Shown in pieces: positions 1 through 9,355 of a stretch of DNA of 10,477 nucleotides. A program made the translations under genes and the position numbers. The number at the start of each line of letters is the position of its first letter. Position 1 is the first letter of the stretch. The notes beneath the pieces are model-generated. The model did not search any database. It was not told the origin of the DNA and worked only from the letters and a program-made list of their open reading frames with translations. Location of the stretch: positions 1 through 10,477 of the forward strand of contig JAGACN010000107.1 in NCBI GenBank assembly GCA_017614095.1. The letters run 5' to 3'. This stretch comes from Clostridia bacterium (GTDB lineage: Bacteria > Bacillota_A > Clostridia > Oscillospirales > CAG-382).

Positions 1-3557
<3,557 letters not shown>

Positions 3558-3561
<4 letters not shown>

Positions 3562-4082
3562 GCGCGTTTCTCCTTCTGCTTCGCCGCATTCGCCTGCGCC
3601 TGTTCCGCCTGTTTCAGGAACGCGTCATACAGCGCCTGCGTCTGTTCGGGGGTCGCGGTGTCGCCGAGCAGTTTCTGGGCGGCGCCGATGACCAGCTCGC
3701 CGATCTCCGTCTGCGCGGAATCCAGGATCTGCTCCTTGCGCTTTTCCGCTTCCTTTTCGGCTTTCGCGACGATGGCGGCCGCTTCCGTTTTGGAGGACTC
3801 GATATACGCCTTGGCCGCGTCCGCGGCCTCCTGCTCGGTCTTCAGACGGGTCTCGGCCATTTCCGCTTCGAAAGCCGCGGCTTTCTCCTCCAGTTCCGCC
3901 TGAAGGCGCGCGTTCTCCTCCGCCTGTTTCCGGTTGGCTTCCTCGCGGTCCTCGAACTGTTTCTGCCGTTCCGTCATGAATTTCTTGATCGGATGGAACA
4001 GGATCAAAGCGAGTCCGCCCGCCAGAATGACGAAGTTCAGCATATGCAGAAGCACCTGCACGAAATCAATATTCAACGGCAT
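3558..4082 (-). CDS. atpF: ATP synthase subunit b (peripheral stalk)
   Basis: Subunit b anchors the stator. One membrane helix sits at about residues 8-30, followed by the HPIKKFMTERQKQF boundary typical of b. A long Ala/Glu/Lys/Gln-rich coiled coil runs from about 32 to 130, and the C-terminal region (about 130-174) should contact delta. The length of 174 residues is normal. The ATG at 4082 follows GAGGTG at usual spacing. Its stop overlaps the atpA start by four bases (ATGA), placing b next to the delta-like domain it would bind. The C-terminal tail is Gln/Ala/Lys-rich. I saw no delta N-terminal domain fused to it, so b does not explain the missing atpH. Confidence 0.95.
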
Positions 4083-4109
4083 AGATGCACCTCATTTCCG
4101 CTTCCGCCG

Positions 4110-4132
4110 GTTCCGCCTTCCGTCGGCGGGAC
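4110..4132 (-). other. Intercistronic stem-loop between atpE and atpF
   Basis: The 93-base gap between the atpE stop and atpF start holds an inverted repeat: CCGCC at 4113-4117 pairs with GGCGG at 4125-4129 around a 7-base loop, and two further outer pairs extend it past a mismatch. No T-run follows, so it is not an intrinsic terminator. It may affect mRNA processing or the relative output of atpE, whose product is needed in excess; that role is inference. Confidence 0.35.
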
Positions 4133-4175
4133 CTGCAGAAGCCCGTGTTTCGTGTGCGGCAGTGATTCCGCGGGA

Positions 4176-4532
4176 TCAGAGAACGAAAATGATCAGGATC
4201 GCGACGATCAGACCGTAAATGATCGCGGTCTCGATAAAGACCAGACCCAGCATCATCGCGGAGTTGATCTTTCCGGCGGCTTCCGGCTGGCGGGCCATGC
4301 TTTCCGCGCTCTTGGCGATGGCGATGCCCATGCCGAGCGCGCCGGCCGCGGCGGCCAGTTCGACCGCGATGGCGGCCGCGATCGCCTTGGCGCTGGTCGC
4401 GTCGTCTTTCACTTCAACGTTCACCGTGCCGTCCGTTGCCGTTTCCGCACTCGCGACGGCGGTCAGCAGCATGCCGGTGAGCAGCAGCGTGAGGCAGATC
4501 AGCAGTATACGCATTCCTTTGTTTTTCATCAT
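4176..4532 (-). CDS. atpE: ATP synthase subunit c with signal-peptide-like N-terminal extension
   Basis: Subunit c forms the membrane rotor ring. The protein is 118 residues, longer than the usual 70-90. The canonical hairpin is residues about 48-118: helix 1 rich in Ala/Gly (GALGMGIAIAKSAES), the cytoplasmic loop ARQPEA at 80-85, and helix 2 with the ion-binding Glu101 in FIETAIIYG. Before it, residues 1-29 look like a signal peptide: basic start, a Leu-rich core, and AVASA followed by Glu30. About 18 polar residues come next. The c N-terminus faces outward, so cleavage there would make topological sense. At the position of the sodium-binding Gln of Ilyobacter c there is Met68, which favours protons, weakly. 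The ATGATG start overlaps the atpB stop; AGGA lies upstream. Starting at 4529 instead would remove one Met. Confidence 0.93.
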   Translation of the reverse strand: MMKNKGMRILLICLTLLLTGMLLTAVASAETATDGTVNVEVKDDATSAKAIAAAIAVELAAAAGALGMGIAIAKSAESMARQPEAAGKINSAMMLGLVFIETAIIYGLIVAILIIFVL

Positions 4533-5413
4533 TGTATTTCCTCGCTTTCGGTTATCTCTTTCTCGTTTTCCTGTTTGCGGCCTTTGGACCGCTTTTCCTT
4601 CTTTTTGGGGGGCTCCACCGCTTCGCCGTAGAAGATGGAGACCAGCGTCGTCAGCACGTACGCCTGGATCAGCGCGTGCAGCAATGTGAAAAGCACGCCG
4701 ACGATGACCGGGACGACGAAACTCAATGCCAGGTAGTAGTAGACCAGCTCGGTCACCAGCAGTCCGCTGAGCAGCGCGCCGAACAGACGGAAGCTCATGG
4801 AGATCGGCAGGGAGAAATCCTTTAAGACGCGCAGCGCGCCTTTCGGGCCGTTGACGAACAGACCGGCCAAAAGGATGATCAGGAAGGACAGGATGCCCAT
4901 CGCCAGCGCTCCGTTGATGTCCGCCAGCGGAGCCGGGAGCGGGATGGATCTTCCTTCCGTCGTCAGCACCTGGACGCCGAACAGCTCGAACAGCGTTCCG
5001 AAGAAGATATACAATCCGGCGCCGAAGATGTATGCGGAGACGAACCCGCTGCGGTGGGGGCTTCCGTTCTTCCCCATATCCGAGAAGAACGAGACCGCCT
5101 TCTCCAGTACGGCCTGGAACCGGCCCGGGACCGTCTTGAACCGCGGAACGGCGATCAGACGGATGAGCAGCGCAGCGATCAGCAGCACGCCGGTCACGAT
5201 GAATCCGGATATCAGCGCCGGGTTCACCTCCAGTCCGAACAGGGAGACGCGGTTCTTTTCGTGCAGCACGCCGTCCTTCATGACCTCGCGGATGCTCTCC
5301 TCCTCCCCGCCGGACGGCAGTCCGACGATGAAGATCGCCGCGAGGATCAGAACGATCAGCGCCAGCCATACGATCAGGAGCGTTTTACGCGCCTTTGGCC
5401 ATTTGTTCTCCAA
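4529..5413 (-). CDS. atpB: ATP synthase subunit a
   Basis: Subunit a provides the proton half-channels next to the c-ring. I chose the TTG at 5413 (MENKWPKARK), giving 294 residues. It follows a purine-rich AAAGGAAGGG, whereas the upstream ATG at 5464 has no ribosome binding site and sits only a few bases after the predicted transcription start. There are five to six membrane helices. Family motifs are clear: APLADINGALAMG, SMSFRLFG with the essential Arg209, E222 in LLVTELVYYY, and HALIQAYVLTTL with Gln250. The usual Asn after RLFG is Ala here. The C-terminus is a charged tail of about 28 residues, longer than usual. It is the first gene of the operon; no atpI or atpZ precedes it. Its stop overlaps atpE. 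Confidence 0.93.
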   Translation of the reverse strand: MENKWPKARKTLLIVWLALIVLILAAIFIVGLPSGGEEESIREVMKDGVLHEKNRVSLFGLEVNPALISGFIVTGVLLIAALLIRLIAVPRFKTVPGRFQAVLEKAVSFFSDMGKNGSPHRSGFVSAYIFGAGLYIFFGTLFELFGVQVLTTEGRSIPLPAPLADINGALAMGILSFLIILLAGLFVNGPKGALRVLKDFSLPISMSFRLFGALLSGLLVTELVYYYLALSFVVPVIVGVLFTLLHALIQAYVLTTLVSIFYGEAVEPPKKKEKRSKGRKQENEKEITESEEIQ

Positions 5414-5437
5414 ATTCCGATCCCTTCCTTTCGGGGC

Positions 5438-5458
5438 GCGGCCGGGTTTCCCGTCCGC
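5438..5458 (-). other. 5'UTR stem-loop ahead of atpB
   Basis: GCGG-n-CGGG pairs with CCCG-n-CCGC around a 3-base loop: 5438-5441 with 5455-5458 and 5443-5446 with 5450-5453, with one mismatch. It lies between the predicted transcription start (about 5469) and the purine-rich ribosome binding site at 5422-5431. It could protect the 5' end of the atp mRNA. There is no U-run, so it is not a terminator. Confidence 0.4.
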
Positions 5459-5475
5459 CCGCATATCTTTTTGCC

Positions 5476-5504
5476 AGTTTACCACTTTTTAAAAAGAAAA
5501 TCAA
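5476..5504 (-). promoter_or_regulatory. Promoter of the atp operon
   Basis: Minus strand: -35 TTGATT (5504-5499), a 17-base spacer, -10 TAAACT (5481-5476). The surrounding sequence is strongly AT-rich compared with the genes. The predicted start at about 5469 leaves a 5'UTR of about 55 bases before the TTG start of atpB. Confidence 0.65.
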
Positions 5505-5524
5505 TATATAGAAGAGAGAATCTA

Positions 5525-5553
5525 TTGCGTTCAGGCAGATATTGTGGTATACT
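5525..5553 (+). promoter_or_regulatory. Promoter of the lipoprotein gene
   Basis: Plus strand: -35 TTGCGT (5525-5530), a 17-base spacer, -10 TATACT (5548-5553) preceded by TGTGG. It is back-to-back with the atp promoter; the two -35 boxes are about 20 bases apart, so a shared regulator could act on both. Confidence 0.65.
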
Positions 5554-5568
5554 CCGGGCAAAGAAAAG

Positions 5569-5590
5569 CCGCGCGAGACGCGGAAAGGAG
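5569..5590 (+). promoter_or_regulatory. Small hairpin and strong ribosome binding site
   Basis: CCGCG (5569-5573) pairs with CGCGG (5579-5583) over a 5-base loop, directly followed by AAAGGAG (5584-5590) seven bases before the ATG at 5598. The ribosome binding site fixes this start. It argues against an in-frame GTG at 5544, which overlaps the promoter region. Confidence 0.5.
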
Positions 5591-5597
5591 TTTCTTT

Positions 5598-6128
5598 ATG
5601 AAAAAAACGGTCGCCTTATGCCTGACCGCCGCGCTTCTGCTGGCGTTTGCCTGCTCCTGCTCTCTGTCCGGTGGCGGAAAGCAGTCCTCCGCGTTCGAAC
5701 TCGATCTGCACATCTACGAGAACCGGATGGAGTTTTCCATTCCGACCTCCAAACTGGACGGGTTCGCCGGCGTGACGGACGCCGGACTGGCCGTCGAGTC
5801 GCAGGCCGCGAAGGACGCCGGGACGGAGTACGCCGTCGAACGGTTTCTGGATATCGCCGTTCAGCCGGACCTTCAGGCGGACTATGCCGCGGAAGAAGGC
5901 GTTTTCCGCGTCACCCTTTCCGGCACGCCGGAGGAGATCAGCCGCGTTCTGTTCGAGATCAAGCAGAGCGACTATCCGTATACCCTGATCTGCTCCATCA
6001 CCTACCGCATCACGCACGGCGCGAAGCGGGACGCCATCGCCGTCACCTGCGCGGCGGGCACTTTCGACCGCCAGCCGTTCGCTCAGGAGGCGCTTGTCAG
6101 CCTCAAACCGGTCGACCACCGCTCTTGA
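5598..6128 (+). CDS. Putative lipoprotein of unknown function
   Basis: The protein has 176 residues. MKKTVALCLTAALLLAFAC is a lipoprotein-type signal peptide with Cys19 as the likely lipidated residue; Cys21 (CSCS) is close by. A Ser/Gly-rich linker (about 22-31) follows, then a domain of about 140 residues. Its second half alternates strands and a helix: VFRVTLSGTPEEISRVLFEI, then SDYPYTLICSITYRI, then DAIAVTCAAGTF. This loosely recalls the ferredoxin-like periplasmic domain of PilO/GspM-type proteins, but I do not recognise the family and the resemblance is weak. It should sit on the outer face of the membrane. It is transcribed divergently from the atp operon and stands alone between two promoters. 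No U-tailed terminator is visible after it, so some readthrough into the aromatic leader is possible. Confidence 0.8.
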   Translation: MKKTVALCLTAALLLAFACSCSLSGGGKQSSAFELDLHIYENRMEFSIPTSKLDGFAGVTDAGLAVESQAAKDAGTEYAVERFLDIAVQPDLQADYAAEEGVFRVTLSGTPEEISRVLFEIKQSDYPYTLICSITYRITHGAKRDAIAVTCAAGTFDRQPFAQEALVSLKPVDHRS

Positions 6129-6153
6129 CCGAAAAAACCGGTGTAAATCCGCA

Positions 6154-6167
6154 TTTCCGGCCGGAAA
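6154..6167. repeat. Palindrome TTTCCGGCCGGAAA
   Basis: A perfect 14-base palindrome in the 55-base gap between the lipoprotein stop and the aromatic promoter. As RNA it would give a 5-bp stem with a GGCC loop, but no T-run follows on either strand, so a terminator role is doubtful. It could be an operator half-site or chance; the gap also has A-runs on both sides of CCGG motifs. Confidence 0.3.
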
Positions 6168-6183
6168 AATCGGCATAAAACCC

Positions 6184-6213
6184 TTGACAGCCGGCGCGCC
6201 GGTGTGGTATAGT
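6184..6213 (+). promoter_or_regulatory. Promoter of the aromatic operon
   Basis: A consensus -35 TTGACA (6184-6189), an 18-base spacer, and -10 TATAGT (6208-6213) preceded by TGTGG, as at the lipoprotein promoter. The spacer contains the 12-base palindrome CCGGCGCGCCGG (6191-6202). Transcription should start near 6220, leaving about 28 bases before the leader peptide ATG. Confidence 0.75.
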
Positions 6214-6248
6214 GAGCAACAAGAAACAGGAAAGAATAAGGATCCGTC

Positions 6249-6314
6249 ATGAAACAGATCGCCCGCACCGCATACTGGTATAACTGGTACGGCTTTACCG
6301 GAACTGTCCGGTAG
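6249..6314 (+). CDS. Aromatic leader peptide (attenuator peptide)
   Basis: A 21-codon ORF, ATG at 6249 to TAG at 6312-6314, with AAGGA (6238-6242) six bases upstream. Residues 9-16 read YWYNWYGF: three Tyr, two Trp and one Phe codon in eight. The flanks are ordinary (MKQIARTA before, TGTVR after). It is the first translatable unit after a strong promoter and lies about 135 bases upstream of DAHP synthase, with mutually exclusive RNA folds following. By analogy with enterobacterial trp and phe leaders, stalling at these codons when charged aromatic tRNAs are scarce would let transcription continue. The mixed composition suits control of the common pathway rather than one branch. I do not know a named family for it. 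Confidence 0.85.
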   Translation: MKQIARTAYWYNWYGFTGTVR

Positions 6315-6404
6315 GGTTTCTTTGCGGTGCGTCCATTTATGACAAAAACCCTCTGTTCATAAATTCGGTGCGAAGCAGAAACCCTGCGCCGCACCTTTTC
6401 TTTT
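6264..6404 (+). promoter_or_regulatory. Transcription attenuator of the aromatic operon
   Basis: Complementary segments within the leader RNA: 6264-6272 (CGCACCGCA) with 6323-6331 (TGCGGTGCG), nine perfect pairs; 6335-6342 with 6357-6364, eight AT-rich pairs; and 6311-6321 with 6377-6387, eleven pairs including one G-U. The last would occupy the inner arm of the terminator at 6367-6395 and block it. A ribosome stalled on codons 9-16 should reach only to about 6308 and leave 6311-6321 free (antitermination). A ribosome at the stop codon would cover 6311-6321 (termination). The geometry fits ribosome-mediated attenuation; the folds are hand-drawn. Confidence 0.75.
6367..6404 (+). terminator. 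Rho-independent terminator of the attenuator
   Basis: Outer stem GGTGCG (6367-6372) with CGCACC (6390-6395); a 2x2 internal loop; inner stem GCAG (6375-6378) with CTGC (6384-6387); loop AAACC. TTTTCTTTT (6396-6404) follows immediately. It lies upstream of aroF, as an attenuator terminator should. Confidence 0.8.
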
Positions 6405-6450
6405 GGCCTATCCCTCACATCACCCGCCTGCAGGCAGAAAGCGTGATCGT

Positions 6451-7452
6451 ATGATCGTCGTATTGAAATCAAACGTCCCGGAAGAGAAAAAGCAGCAATT
6501 GACCGACTGGCTGAAGGAACAGGGCCTCGGCGTTCACGTGTCGACCGGTTCCTACCACACCGTCCTCGGACTCATCGGGGACACCAGCCGCGTGGACATG
6601 GATCTGATCGCGAGCCTGGACATCGTGGATTCCGTCAAGCGCGTTTCCGAGACCTTCAAATGCTGCTCGCGGATGTTCCATCCGGAGAACACCGAGATCG
6701 CCGTCGGAGACGCCCGCATCGGCAACGGCAGCTTCGCGCTGATCGCAGGACCCTGCTCAGTGGAATCCGAAGAGCAGATCGTCGCCGTCGCGAAAGCCGT
6801 AAAGACGTCCGGCGCGTCCATGCTCCGGGGCGGCGCGTTCAAGCCCCGCACCTCTCCCTACGATTTCCAGGGACTGCACGAACGCGGACTGGAACTGCTG
6901 AAGACCGCGCGCAGGGAGACCGGGCTTCCCGTCGTATCGGAGATCATGAGCAGCGCGGACCTGCCGCTCTTCGAAGAGATCGACGTCCTGCAGGTCGGGG
7001 CGCGGAACATGCAGAACTTCGACCTGTTGAAAGAACTCGGCCATTGCGGAAAGCCCGTCCCGCTGAAGCGCGGGCTGGCCAATACGCTCAAGGAACTGCT
7101 GATGAGCGCCGAATACATCCTGGCGAACGGGAACGAACAGGTCATCCTGTGCGAACGCGGCATCCGCACCTTCGGGGATTATCTCCGGAACACGCTGGAT
7201 CTGTCCGCCGTCCCGATGCTGCACGAACTGACGCACCTGCCCGTCGTGGTGGACCCGAGCCACGCGACCGGCATGGCGAGAATGGTCCCGCCGATGGCGC
7301 TGGCCGCAGCCGCATGCGGCGCGGACGGCCTGCTGATCGAAGTGCACAACGATCCGCTGCACGCGCTCTGCGACGGCGCGCAGTCTTTGCGGCCGGACGA
7401 ATTCGATGCGCTCGCGAAAAAGATCCGTGACGTCCGCGAGGTCCTGTCATGA
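6451..7452 (+). CDS. aroF: 3-deoxy-7-phosphoheptulonate (DAHP) synthase, type I-beta with N-terminal regulatory domain
   Basis: This enzyme condenses phosphoenolpyruvate and erythrose 4-phosphate, the first step of the shikimate pathway, in the cytoplasm. The protein has 333 residues and is close in length and sequence to Thermotoga maritima DAHPS. Residues 1-70 (MIVVLKSN...) form the ferredoxin-like domain that binds inhibitor (Tyr/Phe) in that family. The barrel follows, with IAGPCSVES (98-106), KPRTSPY (131-137), [13 protein letters not shown], and VVDPSHATG. Likely metal ligands are C102, H271, E297 and D308, all present. I chose the ATG at 6451 because MIVVLK is the family start; the frame is open back to a TTG at 6403, which lies in the terminator T-run. 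The ribosome binding site is weak, with only scattered purines upstream. It would be controlled by the attenuator and by feedback. Its stop overlaps tyrA (ATGA). Confidence 0.95.
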   Translation: MIVVLKSNVPEEKKQQLTDWLKEQGLGVHVSTGSYHTVLGLIGDTSRVDMDLIASLDIVDSVKRVSETFKCCSRMFHPENTEIAVGDARIGNGSFALIAGPCSVESEEQIVAVAKAVKTSGASMLRGGAFKPRTSPYDFQGLHERGLELLKTARRETGLPVVSEIMSSADLPLFEEIDVLQVGARNMQNFDLLKELGHCGKPVPLKRGLANTLKELLMSAEYILANGNEQVILCERGIRTFGDYLRNTLDLSAVPMLHELTHLPVVVDPSHATGMARMVPPMALAAAACGADGLLIEVHNDPLHALCDGAQSLRPDEFDALAKKIRDVREVLS

Positions 7453-8279
7453 CGATCGGGATCGTCGGGCTGGGTCTGATCGGCGGTTCGTTCGCAAAAG
7501 CCTACAGCGCCGCGGGACATACGGTCCTGGCGGCGGATATCGACCCGTCCGTGGAAGGCTACGCGCTCTTGAGCGGCATCGCTTCCGCTCCGCTGCGTCC
7601 GGACCGGTTCGGGGAATGCGACCTGATCCTGCTGTGCGTCTACGTCCGGGAAGCCGTCCGTTTTCTGGAGGAGAACGGCAGCCGGATCCCGGAAGACGTC
7701 CTGGTCATGGACTGCTGCGGCACCAAGCGCACGGTCGTGAAGGCGGGCATGGCAGCCGCCGAACGGTACGGATTCACCTACGTCGGCGGACATCCGATGG
7801 CCGGGAAACAGTTTTCCGGCATCAAATACGCGAGCGCGGACCTCTTCCGCGGAGCGCCGATGGTCCTCGTGCCGCCCCGATACGACGACATCCGGCTGCT
7901 GGACCGCGTACGGGAGCTGCTTGAACCCGCCGGATTCGGACGGTTCACGGTGGCCACGGCGGACGAGCACGACCGGAAGATCGCGTTCACGTCGCAGCTG
8001 GCGCACGTCGTGTCCAGCGCGTACGTCAAAAGTCCGTCCGCTTCCGGAAGCAAGGGCCTGTCCGCCGGAAGCTACAGAGATATGACGCGGGTCGCCCGGA
8101 TGAACGCGGACATGTGGACGGACCTGTTTCTGGAAAACAAGGATTATCTGACGGATGAGATCGACAGCCTGATCGAACAGCTGTCCGCCTACCGGGAAGC
8201 GCTGGAAAACGGCTCCGCCGAACAGCTCCGGCTGCTGATCGAGGAAGGGACCCGTCTGAAAAAGGAGCTGGAACGATGA
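7449..8279 (+). CDS. tyrA: Prephenate dehydrogenase
   Basis: It oxidatively decarboxylates prephenate to 4-hydroxyphenylpyruvate using NAD(P), committing carbon to tyrosine. The protein has 276 residues. The Rossmann motif [10 protein letters not shown] is at 4-13, and the DCCGTK segment stands where DVGSTK is usual. GGHPMAG has catalytic His115; SQLAH has His186 where the family usually has SHLPH, so the first His there is Gln. SYRDMTRVA with Arg214 lies in the helical dimerisation half. The protein ends after about 60 further helical residues and has no ACT domain, so tyrosine control must come from elsewhere, such as the attenuator. GAGGT six bases upstream and ATGA overlaps at both ends indicate translational coupling with aroF and aroB. 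Arogenate activity cannot be excluded. Confidence 0.92.
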   Translation: MTIGIVGLGLIGGSFAKAYSAAGHTVLAADIDPSVEGYALLSGIASAPLRPDRFGECDLILLCVYVREAVRFLEENGSRIPEDVLVMDCCGTKRTVVKAGMAAAERYGFTYVGGHPMAGKQFSGIKYASADLFRGAPMVLVPPRYDDIRLLDRVRELLEPAGFGRFTVATADEHDRKIAFTSQLAHVVSSAYVKSPSASGSKGLSAGSYRDMTRVARMNADMWTDLFLENKDYLTDEIDSLIEQLSAYREALENGSAEQLRLLIEEGTRLKKELER

Positions 8280-9355
8280 CGACAACCCGCATACGCGCGT
8301 CCAGAGAATACGACGTCCTGGTCGGAGCCGGCATCCTCCGGTCCGTACCGGAATGCTTCCGCGCCGTCCCGTCCCTGCGAAGCCGGGAAGACGGCTCGGC
8401 AGCCGCCTTCATCGTATCCGACGACCGGGTGTTTCCGCTGTACGGGGAAGCGCTGACCGGATCGCTGACCGGCGCGGGCTACCGCGTGAGCAGCTTCGTG
8501 TTTCCCCGCGGCGAAGAACAGAAAAATCTGTCCACCTACGGACGGCTGATGGAAGCCGTCTGCCGCGCGGATCTGACGCGCGCGGACTTCCTGATCGCGC
8601 TGGGCGGAGGCGTGACCGGCGACCTGACCGGATTCGCCGCGGCCACCTACCGGCGCGGGATCCCGTTCGTGCAGATCCCGACCACGCTGCTCGCGGCCGT
8701 GGACGCATCCGTCGGCGGAAAGACGGGCGTCGACCTCCCGTCCGGGAAAAACCAGGCGGGCTGCTTCTGGCAGCCGGATCTGGTCCTGTGCGACACGGAT
8801 ACCTTCCGGACGCTGCCGGAAAACGAATACCGGAACGGCTGCGCGGAGATCGTCAAATACGCGATGCTGGACGGCGAAGACTTCTTCCGCAAACTCGAAA
8901 AGGATCCGGACGCGGCCCGCACCGAAGAAACCGTCACGGCCTGCGTACGGAAAAAACAGTTCTACGTCGAACAAGACGAACGGGACACCGGGTCCAGGCA
9001 GATGCTCAATTTCGGGCACACGCTCGGACACGCCCTGGAACTGCTCAGCGGATTCAAGATCCCGCACGGCGAAGCGGTCGCCGTCGGGATGGCGGTCCTG
9101 ACGCGCGCCGCCGCGGCACGCGGCCTGTGCCCGTCCGGAACGGACGAACGGCTGACCGCCCTCTTAAACCGGTACGGACTGCCGACCGAAACCGCCTTTT
9201 CCGCATCCGAACTGGCCAAGGCGGCGCAGACGGACAAAAAAGCAAGCGGCGACACGCTCACGCTCATCCTTCCGTCCGGCATCGGCGCATGCGTCCCTAA
9301 ACAGGTCCCGAAGGCCGAACTGGCCGGCTGGTTCCGTTCGGGAGGCTGCGCATGA
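8276..9355 (+). CDS. aroB: 3-dehydroquinate synthase
   Basis: It cyclises DAHP to 3-dehydroquinate, the second shikimate pathway step, using NAD and a divalent metal. The protein has 359 residues, normal for the family. The nucleotide motif [11 protein letters not shown] is at 110-120, then [19 protein letters not shown] (134-152) and [10 protein letters not shown]. Metal ligands are Glu191 (CAEIVKYA), His248 (FGHTLGH) and His264 (PHGEAV). The start at 8276 is fixed by AAAGGAG (8261-8267) eight bases upstream and by the ATGA overlap with tyrA. Its stop overlaps aroA in the same way. All motifs are intact and I see nothing unusual in it. Confidence 0.96.
   Translation: MTTTRIRASREYDVLVGAGILRSVPECFRAVPSLRSREDGSAAAFIVSDDRVFPLYGEALTGSLTGAGYRVSSFVFPRGEEQKNLSTYGRLMEAVCRADLTRADFLIALGGGVTGDLTGFAAATYRRGIPFVQIPTTLLAAVDASVGGKTGVDLPSGKNQAGCFWQPDLVLCDTDTFRTLPENEYRNGCAEIVKYAMLDGEDFFRKLEKDPDAARTEETVTACVRKKQFYVEQDERDTGSRQMLNFGHTLGHALELLSGFKIPHGEAVAVGMAVLTRAAAARGLCPSGTDERLTALLNRYGLPTETAFSASELAKAAQTDKKASGDTLTLILPSGIGACVPKQVPKAELAGWFRSGGCA

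Noticed and set aside
5544..5597. In-frame GTG extension of the lipoprotein gene
   Set aside because: The GTG overlaps the -10 region of the gene's own promoter, and the 18 added residues would bury the signal peptide. AAAGGAG points to the ATG at 5598.
5054..6178. 374-residue plus-strand frame spanning atpB, the divergent promoters and the lipoprotein gene
   Set aside because: It crosses two promoters and overlaps two well supported genes in other frames; the translation has no motifs.
6129..6183. Terminator after the lipoprotein gene
   Set aside because: There is a palindrome (6154-6167) and A-runs but no stem followed by a T-run on the plus strand.
6215..6450. T-box or other riboswitch upstream of aroF
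   Set aside because: I see no T-box core sequence or specifier loop arrangement; the leader ORF with alternative hairpins explains the region better.
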